Shown here one piece after another: positions 8,626-16,071 of a stretch of 64,000 bases of DNA. Numbering within the stretch: position 1 is the stretch's first letter; each line of letters starts with the position of its first letter. A program made the position numbers and the translations under genes. This DNA is from Vibrio fortis (GTDB taxonomy: Bacteria; Pseudomonadota; Gammaproteobacteria; Enterobacterales; Vibrionaceae), in NCBI RefSeq assembly GCF_000695685.1, contig NZ_JFFR01000033.1:310001-374000 (forward strand), in the 5' to 3' direction. The notes below the pieces were generated by a model that saw only the letters and a program-made list of their open reading frames with translations, made no database searches and had not been told where the DNA came from.

Positions 8626-8634
8626 TTATCCACA
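8626..8634 (+). promoter_or_regulatory. DnaA box
   Basis: Perfect consensus TTATCCACA directly after the sixth iteron. It is the only one seen in the origin, as in V. cholerae ori2, where DnaA is needed in addition to RctB. Confidence 0.9.
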
Positions 8635-8699
8635 GACGTCGGTTAAACCATGAACGCTGAATATCGAATGTGAGTAATAATTTTGGTGTATTCGTCGGA

Positions 8700-9110
8700 A
8701 CAATGATCATGGAAAGGCCTATTTTAATAAGAACCAGCCACAATTGTTGAATGTTTAAACGCATTCTGCGCTTTAAATATAGATTAGTGGTTTGATGCAG
8801 GTTTGAATATTCTGTTGGAAGCATGATCAGGACATTCAATGACATTTGTATTTCAGTTGTGTGTCGATTGATTTATCAAGTAGAAACATGAAAATTACGC
8901 TCAAAGCCCAGTCTATCTACATTCTTCCGTAATTTAGCATTGAAATTACATGCTTCCGGAGTCGTATACTCTTGATCATTTTTCCGTAAATGGATCTTGT
9001 CCAAATTCAGCTCGTCACGATCTTATGTTTAGTCAACTCCCCTTGATCATGCTTCATAATACTGTGTTTGACGAAAGCATGAAAATAGAAGCCTCCTTGA
9101 TCATCGTTCC
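8700..9110. promoter_or_regulatory. ori2 incompatibility (inc/rctA) region
   Basis: Iteron cores lie at 8703 and 8823 (forward) and at 8973, 9044 and 9098 (reverse). Between them are two oppositely oriented copies of a (C)CGTAATTT element: 8883-8900 (rc of ACATGAAAATTACGC) and 8935-8960 (TTCCGTAATTTAGCATTG then TACATGCTTCCGG). These are candidate 39-mers. In V. cholerae this side of the origin limits initiation and includes the transcribed, untranslated rctA. The exact 39-mer borders are uncertain. Confidence 0.7.
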
Positions 9111-9305
9111 GTTTTCAGAGACTGGTGAAACGCAAATAATGTCACTCTGATATTAACCATCGTTAGATTCATGTTTGCTGTTAGCAGCTAGAATCAAATG
9201 CACTTTTTCTTTCTAGCATTCATAAACTGTTTTTTCAGTAGAAATCACATTCACCGTAGTTTGTGCTTGAATTTCAATCGTTCCGAGAAAAACGGTAGAT
9301 TTTTC

Positions 9306-9337
9306 ATTTACATTGTAAATTGGTGACATTGTAACAT
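9306..9337. promoter_or_regulatory. parS2 site plus a degenerate copy
   Basis: ATTTACATTGTAAAT (9306-9320) is an exact match to the chromosome 2 centromere consensus NTTTACANTGTAAAN bound by ParB2. A weaker copy, GTGACATTGTAACAT, follows at 9323-9337. The location between the inc region and parA2 matches the parS2 near rctA in V. cholerae, where ParB2 also influences ori2. No gene is seen in 9111-9540. Confidence 0.85.
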
Positions 9338-9395
9338 TTTAAATGTGTGTTTTTACATCGGTAATAACTGCCATTATTTTGAGTTATTTTTGTTC

Positions 9396-9407
9396 ACCTA
9401 CGTAGGT
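9396..9407. promoter_or_regulatory. Perfect palindrome upstream of parA2
   Basis: ACCTACGTAGGT is a perfect 12-bp palindrome 134 bp before the parA2 start, in otherwise AT-rich sequence. It is a candidate operator for the parAB2 promoter; no factor can be assigned from sequence. Confidence 0.35.
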
Positions 9408-9540
9408 CTCTTAATATAGAAAACAACATATACCATCAATTTTATGTGATTTTACTCATAAATGGATGTTCATGTTTTTGTTGGATTTATTGTTATTTGC
9501 TGTACAATTCTAACTAAGTTAACCATAACGGAAATTGGCA

Positions 9541-10758
9541 ATGAAAAGAGAACAAACGATTGATAAGCTCTATCAGCTAGCCGAACAGACTCAACAAGTT
9601 CAGGCTGACCGAATTGAGATCATCTTAGAAGAGCGAAGTGATGAACACTTTCCTCCAATGTCTAAGGCGATGATGGAGACACGCTCTGGCCTGACACGTC
9701 GTAAGTTGGACGAAGCGATCACAAAGCTTGAATCTGAAGGCCATCAGTTCACAAAGAATAACGCCAACCACTACTCAATTTCTCTTACCGAAGCACACAT
9801 GTTAATGGATGCTGCAGGTGTTGCTAAGTTCCACGAACGCAAGAAACACGCAGATAATAAACCTTGGATAATTAACGTTCAGAACCAGAAGGGTGGTACC
9901 GGTAAATCGATGACAGCTGTGCATTTGGCTGCTTGTCTCTCCCTTAACTTAGATAAGCGCTACCGCATCTGTCTAATTGACCTTGACCCACAGGGCTCTT
10001 TACGTTTGTTTTTGAACCCTCAAATTAGTGGAGCAGAACACGACAGCATCTATTCAGCGGTCGATATCATGCTGGACAACGTTCCTGAAGGGCAAGAAGT
10101 TGACGCAGAGTTCTTACATAAGAACGTACTACTTCCAACGCAATACCCAAATTTAAAGACTGTGTCAGCGTTCCCGGAAGATGCAATGTTCAATGCGGAA
10201 GCTTGGCAAAGCCTTTCTCAAGATCAGTCTTTGGACATTGTTCGTCTATTGAAAGAGAAGTTGATTGACAAAATCGCTGACGACTTCGATGTCATTATGA
10301 TCGATACAGGTCCTCACGTTGACCCGCTGGTATGGAATGCAATGTACGCATCGAACGCACTATTGATCCCATGTGCTGCAAAACGTCTGGACTGGGCATC
10401 AACAGTTAACTTTTTCCAGCATCTACCAACAGTTTACGAGATGTTCCCAGACGACTGGAAAGGGCTCGAGTTCATTCGCTTGATGCCAACAATGTTTGAA
10501 GATGACAACAAGAAACAGGTTTCTGTACTAACCGAGATGAATTACCTGTTGAATGACCAAGTCATGATGGCAACCATTCCTCGTAGCCGTGCATTTGAAA
10601 CTTGTGCCGATACCTATAGTACGGTTTTCGACTTAACGACAAGTGATTTTGAGGGTGGTAAGAAGACGCTTGCTGTCGCTCAAGATGCCGTTCAAAAGAG
10701 TGCGCTTGAACTAGAGCGTGTATTACACAGCAACTGGCCTTCACTTAATCAGGGATAA
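9541..10758 (+). CDS. parA2: ParA2, chromosome 2 partition ATPase (405 aa)
   Basis: The N-terminal ~100 residues hold a helix-turn-helix region (SGLTRRKLDEAITKL) typical of P1-type ParA. A deviant Walker A (QNQKGGTGKSMTAV, near residue 115), Walker A' (LIDLDPQGSL) and Walker B-like (VIMIDTGPHVDP) follow. The closeness to V. cholerae ParA2 is very high as I recall it. It forms DNA-bound filaments that pull ParB2-parS2 complexes. The ATG at 9541 is preferred over the TTG two codons earlier because it has the family's MKREQTI start. It forms an operon with parB2, 5 bp downstream. Confidence 0.96.
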   Translation: MKREQTIDKLYQLAEQTQQVQADRIEIILEERSDEHFPPMSKAMMETRSGLTRRKLDEAITKLESEGHQFTKNNANHYSISLTEAHMLMDAAGVAKFHERKKHADNKPWIINVQNQKGGTGKSMTAVHLAACLSLNLDKRYRICLIDLDPQGSLRLFLNPQISGAEHDSIYSAVDIMLDNVPEGQEVDAEFLHKNVLLPTQYPNLKTVSAFPEDAMFNAEAWQSLSQDQSLDIVRLLKEKLIDKIADDFDVIMIDTGPHVDPLVWNAMYASNALLIPCAAKRLDWASTVNFFQHLPTVYEMFPDDWKGLEFIRLMPTMFEDDNKKQVSVLTEMNYLLNDQVMMATIPRSRAFETCADTYSTVFDLTTSDFEGGKKTLAVAQDAVQKSALELERVLHSNWPSLNQG

Positions 10759-10763
10759 TCAAC

Positions 10764-11738
10764 ATGGCAATTAAAACTTCTGATCTAAATGCAAAGCTAT
10801 TTGGTAAAGCGAATAAGCGCCGAGTAGCGACTCCTCAAGAAGCTCAAACTGCAGCAAAAGAGCAGGCTCAAGTTATTGAACTGGCTGTTGCGGGTGAACA
10901 AATGGTTTCTTTTGAACTGGTACGTATTCCGGCTGACCAAGTTGCAACGCAAACCGTCGTATTCGAAGAGAATGCTCGTGAGCAATCTTTCCTAAACGAA
11001 CATGCACTTTCTGACGTTTTAACCACTCTTAAAGAGCGCGGACAACAATATCCTGCTGTTGGTCGTAAGAACAAAGATGGCAAGATTGAGGTTCTAGACG
11101 GTAGCCGTCGTCGTATGTCTTGTATTCTTGCTGACAAAGAATTTCTTATCTATGTAGCAGAGAACATTAACGGTGAACACGCTAAATTCCTTTCTGATGT
11201 GGCTAACGCACATAAACCTCTATCTCTTTATGAGAAAGGTAAAGAGATGCAAGCTAAGCTAGACAAAGGCGAAGCTGAGGACCAAAAAGCATTGGCGAAA
11301 ATGTTCCAGTGCAGTGAAGCATTAGTGAGTGGCGCACTGAAAGCCGCATCACTTCCGTTAGAGCTGTTACAAGCATACCCAAATGTGAGCGATTTAGGTC
11401 GTCCAACAATCGTTAAACTGCACAAGCAATTTGGTGCTCTTAACGAAGAACAGCAGCAAAGCTTGCTAACTAAATGCGATGCAACAGATGGTTTTGTTTG
11501 GCAGCGTAGCGACGCTCAAGGTGTTACTCGTTTGACTAAAGATGTGACAGAAACACTAGAGAACTGGATTTCTGAACTTGCGCCAGCACCAGCGAAAAAG
11601 ACAACGCCAAAAGTTGAACTTGTTAAAGGCCGCGCTTCTTACAGTCGTAAAGGCGCTAACCTGGCATTGAATCTTAAAAAAGTTGATGATGCGACCATGG
11701 AAGAAATTCTCGCTTTTGTTCAATCTAAGCTGAACTAA
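10764..11738 (+). CDS. parB2: ParB2, chromosome 2 centromere-binding protein (324 aa)
   Basis: ParB/Spo0J architecture: an N-terminal nuclease-like/CTP-binding domain containing GRKNKDGKIEVLDGSRRRMSC (GSRR box, about residues 92-115), a helix-turn-helix (ALAKMFQCSEALVSGALKAA, about 170-190) and a C-terminal dimerisation part. It binds parS2 sites; at least six good ones are present in this window. It is the second gene of the parAB2 operon and is followed by a terminator. Confidence 0.95.
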   Translation: MAIKTSDLNAKLFGKANKRRVATPQEAQTAAKEQAQVIELAVAGEQMVSFELVRIPADQVATQTVVFEENAREQSFLNEHALSDVLTTLKERGQQYPAVGRKNKDGKIEVLDGSRRRMSCILADKEFLIYVAENINGEHAKFLSDVANAHKPLSLYEKGKEMQAKLDKGEAEDQKALAKMFQCSEALVSGALKAASLPLELLQAYPNVSDLGRPTIVKLHKQFGALNEEQQQSLLTKCDATDGFVWQRSDAQGVTRLTKDVTETLENWISELAPAPAKKTTPKVELVKGRASYSRKGANLALNLKKVDDATMEEILAFVQSKLN

Positions 11739-11756
11739 GCTCCTCACTTACCGATT

Positions 11757-11780
11757 AAAAGCCGCTTGATGCGGCTTTTT
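11757..11780. terminator. Terminator after parB2
   Basis: AAAAGCCGC-TTGAT-GCGGCTTTTT forms a compact stem with a T tail 19 bp after parB2. The symmetric A/T arms make it potentially bidirectional. Confidence 0.85.
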
Positions 11781-11825
11781 CTTTACCTGTGATAAACTGT
11801 GTTTAGACGAATTTGGACGCAATTT

Positions 11826-13892
11826 ATGACGACTCTTCCTTTCTTAACTCAACTCTCCGCAGTAGCCCTAAATAATAACCACCGCTATGGTGTCCTACTC
11901 GAAGGCGATCAAGCGTGGCAATCTCAAGAGCTTGAGTTTTATCTCTCTGATTTAGACAGCCCCACGGCTTTTGTTTTGGGCGAATTGAGCGCAGTCGGCG
12001 CTACAAATATCGCCTTCAATAAAGGCCAACAATTGTTAGGGCAAGAGTGCCAAGTTCTGATTTGCGATTTTAGAACAGGGTTTGATGCAAACAGTTTTAC
12101 CGCGGCATTAGGTGCGCTAGTTGGGGGAGGGGTGTTATTTGTCATCCCGCCAGCAGGCCATGAAACTACTTTATCGCAAGTTTGGCTGAGGCGTCAGTTT
12201 GATAAGCTTATCTGTTTATCGCAAAAGGCGCTGTCAGAAGGTTCTGAAGTGGCTGGCGTACCGGCAATGCCAGCGTTACCAGAAGTGGTTGTCACACCAG
12301 ATGGTTTCGATAAGTATGAGCAACAAAAGCTCGCTATTGAAGCGATTGAAAAAGTAATGTTTGGTCACCGCAAGCGCCCACTTGTTTTAACTGCTGACCG
12401 TGGTCGTGGTAAAAGCTCCGCGCTGGGTATCGCGTCAGCTAATATTATTAAGGCTAAAAGCTCAGTCACGATTGTAGTCACTGCGCCGAACGTCAAAGCG
12501 ATACAGCCTCTGTTTGAACATGCGCAGAAGTTGCTTGCTAACTCTTCTATGGAGAATCGACATACTCTCGTCCATGAACAAAGCAAAATTGTCTTTGTTG
12601 CTCCGGACGAAGTATTGAGAACACAACCCGATTGTGACCTGTTGTTGGTTGATGAAGCCGCAGCAATTCCGTTGCCAATGTTGCAACGTATGGTTGAAAG
12701 CTATCATCGTATGGTTTTCTCAACCACGGTTCACGGATATGAGGGCAGTGGACGAGGCTTTGGTATCAAGTTTGAAAAGTGGCTGTCTAAGCAACGCCCT
12801 AATTGGCGCTCGTTTAAACTTGAACAGCCAATACGCTGGAACGTACACGACCCCTTGGAAAGTTGGTTGTTTGATACTTTCTTGTTGGATTCTGATATAG
12901 AGGCTCTACCAAAGGATGTTGAACTTGATGGGTTGTCTTGGTATCAGTTTGATAAACAAACGCTACTCGACAACCCTAAGGTCTTGCCTCAGTGTTTTGG
13001 TTTACTAGTCAGCGCTCATTATCAAACGTCGCCTAATGACTTGATTCAAATTTTAGATAACCCTCAAATGTCACTGCATGCACTGTTTTCAGACCAGCAT
13101 TGCTTGGGGTGCATTCTTACTGTTGAAGAGGGCGCATTGTCACATGAACTTATTCGAGATGTTCAGCTTGGTAAGCGTCGCCCTCGCGGCCATTTGGCTC
13201 CGACACTTCTCGCTAACCATTTAGGTCTTGATAAAGCAGCAGTGCAGAAATGCCTTCGAATTATGAGAATTGCCGTTCACCCTGATATCCAAGGGCAGGG
13301 CTTAGGACATCGAATGATTGGCCACTTGGTCAAAGCAAACTCGGAGTTCGATTATTTGGCAACGAGCTTTGGTGCGACCGACGACCTAGTCGACTTTTGG
13401 TGCAGTAATGGCTTCGTCTCAGTACACCTTGGCCACCAGCGAGATCAGTCGAGCGGTTGTCATTCATTGTTGATGTGTAGAACTTTGAATGAAGAAAGTC
13501 GTCATTGGGTTGAGGAAGGGAGTCTCTATTTTTACTTCGGCCTTCGTTATCTGTTGTCCACGACGTACCGCTCGCTTGAGCCAGCCATTGTGCGTTCATT
13601 GCTATCCTCTCAACCACGCCAATTTTTGGTTGAGGATATTAATCCTCTACTCGGTTATTACGTTGATGGAGGGAGTAGCTTTGATGGTGTTGGTTTCATG
13701 CTAGAGAACTTAATCTATAACTTGGATAAAGTGCAGCTAGAGCAAACGAGTGATTTACTGCTTTGGAAAGTTGTTCAGAAAAGAACTTGGACAGAGTGCA
13801 GTGAGTTAGCCAATCTTGCCGGTCGCAAGCAAACCGAATCAACCCTTCGTCACGATCTTGGATTACTGCTCTCCAATTTACAGTGTAAATAG
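11826..13892 (+). CDS. tmcA: TmcA, tRNA(Met) cytidine acetyltransferase (688 aa)
   Basis: The RNA-helicase-like half has Walker A (TADRGRGKSSA, near residue 195) and a Walker B variant LLLVDEAAAIP. It is followed by a GNAT acetyltransferase domain (IMRIAVHPDIQGQGLGHRMIG) and the QPIRWNVHDPLE block of the TmcA family. It makes ac4C34 in elongator tRNA(Met). I prefer the ATG at 11826 (MTTLPFLTQL) because GGA lies upstream; an in-frame GTG at 11799 has no ribosome site. The last codons (Asn-Leu-Gln-Cys-Lys-stop) are written by a perfect parS2 palindrome at 13876-13890. Confidence 0.93.
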   Translation: MTTLPFLTQLSAVALNNNHRYGVLLEGDQAWQSQELEFYLSDLDSPTAFVLGELSAVGATNIAFNKGQQLLGQECQVLICDFRTGFDANSFTAALGALVGGGVLFVIPPAGHETTLSQVWLRRQFDKLICLSQKALSEGSEVAGVPAMPALPEVVVTPDGFDKYEQQKLAIEAIEKVMFGHRKRPLVLTADRGRGKSSALGIASANIIKAKSSVTIVVTAPNVKAIQPLFEHAQKLLANSSMENRHTLVHEQSKIVFVAPDEVLRTQPDCDLLLVDEAAAIPLPMLQRMVESYHRMVFSTTVHGYEGSGRGFGIKFEKWLSKQRPNWRSFKLEQPIRWNVHDPLESWLFDTFLLDSDIEALPKDVELDGLSWYQFDKQTLLDNPKVLPQCFGLLVSAHYQTSPNDLIQILDNPQMSLHALFSDQHCLGCILTVEEGALSHELIRDVQLGKRRPRGHLAPTLLANHLGLDKAAVQKCLRIMRIAVHPDIQGQGLGHRMIGHLVKANSEFDYLATSFGATDDLVDFWCSNGFVSVHLGHQRDQSSGCHSLLMCRTLNEESRHWVEEGSLYFYFGLRYLLSTTYRSLEPAIVRSLLSSQPRQFLVEDINPLLGYYVDGGSSFDGVGFMLENLIYNLDKVQLEQTSDLLLWKVVQKRTWTECSELANLAGRKQTESTLRHDLGLLLSNLQCK

Positions 13893-13965
13893 AGCCTTCA
13901 TTTAACCCGCCTCAATTATCGATTTACAGTGTAAACTGAATAACAACTCAATTTACACTGTAAAC
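13876..13965. promoter_or_regulatory. Cluster of three parS2 sites
   Basis: Exact NTTTACANTGTAAAN matches lie at 13876-13890 (ATTTACAGTGTAAAT, overlapping the end of tmcA), 13922-13936 (ATTTACAGTGTAAAC) and 13951-13965 (ATTTACACTGTAAAC). This is the densest parS2 group in the window, about 5 kb from the iterons, and probably the main partition centre. The rest of 13966-14297 is noncoding with no recognised riboswitch. Confidence 0.9.
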
Positions 13966-14297
13966 TCACTTCTTCTAAGTGTTCTCATCGCTTTCTTATT
14001 TTATCTTCTCTAGCAGCTTGAAATTCTCGAGGTTTGAACTAGCAACACCCATACTTAGATTTGTTGAGCTCCAGGGGAATATCCTGTGTGCCAGCACATA
14101 ATTGGCCTTTGACGATGCCCTTCAGATCGATTTAATGCTTTAAGTCAATAAGTTGCTAATTAATGTGTAGTAGCTCATTATTGAGAAAATAATGAGTAAA
14201 GTGACTTATCCCTTGTTATTGAAAAAGGAATATGTTCACAAAACAGTATCTTCTATAAACTGAAATCATACTCTTTTGCTAAGGAAGTGGCAGTCGT

Positions 14298-15974
14298 ATG
14301 TGGGACAACATAGTTACATTGTCTGAGGACGGAAATGAAGTGATTGCTCGTTTGCAATCTGGTTTTGTTGTGGACAGCAGTTTTGACCAGAAAGAGCTTC
14401 CTGCATCATTAGAGAAATTGGAAGCTAGCCAATTCTATCCTTTAGACGATGAAATCATTCGCTTCGTGAACCTAGCAAAAGAGGGTAAGGGTGAAGCGTA
14501 TGAAGGTGTGGCTGTCGCTGAAGTTCGTAATGCAAGTATGGTCGTAGAATTATCTGAAGATGAGATGCTTGCAAGTATTACTGTTACTGGTGCTTACGCT
14601 GGGCGAGGCTTAAGAGGTGCTGAAATTGTACATGCACTTGCTCAGGCTCATGTAACCAAAGGCATTAATAAACTGGCATTGAAAAAGGTGCTAGTGATGA
14701 GCAACAAACTTGAAGCAGGGGAGAAGTTCACCCAAGCTGTTGCTCAAGGTAAACAACCCGTAAAAGGGAAAGACGCAAAATTTGAAGCGCTCGTTCCTGA
14801 CATTACTCACCAAGTCCTTAAACCACGTAGCAAAGAGTCTGGCAAAATCGATATGCGAGACTTGGGCGAAACCATTACAGTCGGAGAAAACGATCCTGTA
14901 ATGAGACGAACGCCAGCAACCAAAGGTACTGCTGGTTTTACTGTTCAAGGAAAACTCCTACCGCCACTCCCAGGTAAAGATAGCCTTCTCAAACCGGGAA
15001 AAGGAACAGCCATCTCTTCTGAAGATCCGAATCTTCTTGTTGCTAACTGTTCTGGACTCCCACTTATAAAAGAGCGCACCATCGAAGTAGATGAAGCGTT
15101 GTGCCTAAACAGCGTTAGTGTCGCAACTGGTCACGTTAAGTTTAAGGGGAATGTGTTTGTGTCTGGCAACATCGACCCGGGTATGGTGGTGAAGGCGACG
15201 GGCAGTGTTACGGTTGGCGGGTTTATTGAGTCAGCCGAAGTACAAGCACAAGGAGATATAAAAGTCGCGAAAGGCATCATTGGTCACACGGTTAAAGAGG
15301 GAGAGAGTAAAAGCTGTAAGGTACTGACCAAGGGAGCCATTGAAGCGAGCTATGCTCAGTACTCAGAACTGCAAGCAGGCACTGATATTAGGCTGACAGT
15401 ACACAGTATGAGTAATGAAATACGCTGTGGTCATGATTTGATTGTGGTTGATGGAATGAAGAGGCACGGCACGTTAAGCGGCGGTGAAGCGAAAGTCGGT
15501 GGTAAAGTAGAGTGTGTCTTCCTTGGTGTTGAGGGCGATACCGCAACCAAGGTTCACTGTTTTGCTCGCTATGACAGCTACAAGCAGAAGATGGGTGAGT
15601 TGAGAGACGTTTATAAAGCGGCTCAAGAGAAAACCATGGATGTGATTCGCCAAGAGTTGGAATTCAAAAAGCGACCTAAAGCGGAGCGTACAGACGAAGA
15701 GGCGCAGCGCATAGAGTCAATGAAGGAACAGAACAACCAAGCGATTGAATCGACTAAGCAGCAGATTGATAGCCTTGAGGCTGAGTTTGATACGTTACTT
15801 GAAGAGTGTACTGTCGAGGCGCATGAGAAGGTCTATACCCGTGTGACGATTCAATATGGCGATGAAACCGTAACGACTAAGCGCACTCATGGTGGCAGTG
15901 TGTTCTCGTTTAACCAATATGAGATTCAATGTTCGTTCAAGATGGAAAAAGAAGACATTGGGGAGCAGCTGTAG
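14298..15974 (+). CDS. FapA family protein (DUF342), 558 aa
   Basis: It matches the FapA/DUF342 architecture: an N-terminal domain (to about 200), a repetitive glycine-rich right-handed beta-helix (about 210-420, with repeats such as GHVKFKGNVFVSGNIDPG and ATGSVTVGGFIESAEVQAQG), then a coiled coil (about 425-515) and a short C-terminal beta domain. In Vibrio vulnificus FapA has been linked to flagellar polar assembly; other DUF342 proteins have unknown roles. It has no signal peptide, so it is cytoplasmic. AAGGAAG precedes the ATG. It is a single gene, with convergent lapB across a terminator. Functional naming beyond the family is uncertain. Confidence 0.85.
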   Translation: MWDNIVTLSEDGNEVIARLQSGFVVDSSFDQKELPASLEKLEASQFYPLDDEIIRFVNLAKEGKGEAYEGVAVAEVRNASMVVELSEDEMLASITVTGAYAGRGLRGAEIVHALAQAHVTKGINKLALKKVLVMSNKLEAGEKFTQAVAQGKQPVKGKDAKFEALVPDITHQVLKPRSKESGKIDMRDLGETITVGENDPVMRRTPATKGTAGFTVQGKLLPPLPGKDSLLKPGKGTAISSEDPNLLVANCSGLPLIKERTIEVDEALCLNSVSVATGHVKFKGNVFVSGNIDPGMVVKATGSVTVGGFIESAEVQAQGDIKVAKGIIGHTVKEGESKSCKVLTKGAIEASYAQYSELQAGTDIRLTVHSMSNEIRCGHDLIVVDGMKRHGTLSGGEAKVGGKVECVFLGVEGDTATKVHCFARYDSYKQKMGELRDVYKAAQEKTMDVIRQELEFKKRPKAERTDEEAQRIESMKEQNNQAIESTKQQIDSLEAEFDTLLEECTVEAHEKVYTRVTIQYGDETVTTKRTHGGSVFSFNQYEIQCSFKMEKEDIGEQL

Positions 15975-16013
15975 CTACGTCATTAATTCTTATGAGCAGA
16001 GAACGATAGAAAT

Positions 16014-16037
16014 AAAAAGGAGCCGTGGCTCCTTTTT
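16014..16037. terminator. Bidirectional terminator between fapA and lapB
   Basis: AAAAAGGAGC-CGTG-GCTCCTTTTT is a perfect stem with A and T arms between two convergent genes, so it can serve both. Confidence 0.9.
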
Positions 16038-16071
16038 ACATTTAGGTTGAAAGGTTAATCCTTGTTTGGAC

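Larger units (their letters stand above)
8279..9110. other. ori2, replication origin of chromosome 2
   Basis: A noncoding block between rctB and parA2 contains, in order: the rctB operator, an AT-rich melting region, six iterons, a DnaA box and an incompatibility region with further iterons in both orientations. This is the layout described for V. cholerae ori2. Sequence is rich in GATC, as required for Dam-dependent RctB binding. Confidence 0.93.

Noticed and set aside
8950..9150. 66-codon plus-strand ORF in the inc region
   Set aside because: It overlaps three iterons and a candidate 39-mer and has no ribosome site. The corresponding rctA of V. cholerae is reported as untranslated, so I treat it as regulatory DNA.
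13966..14297. Possible c-di-GMP riboswitch upstream of fapA
   Set aside because: None of the conserved GEMM junction sequences could be found; only short AT-rich hairpins are present.
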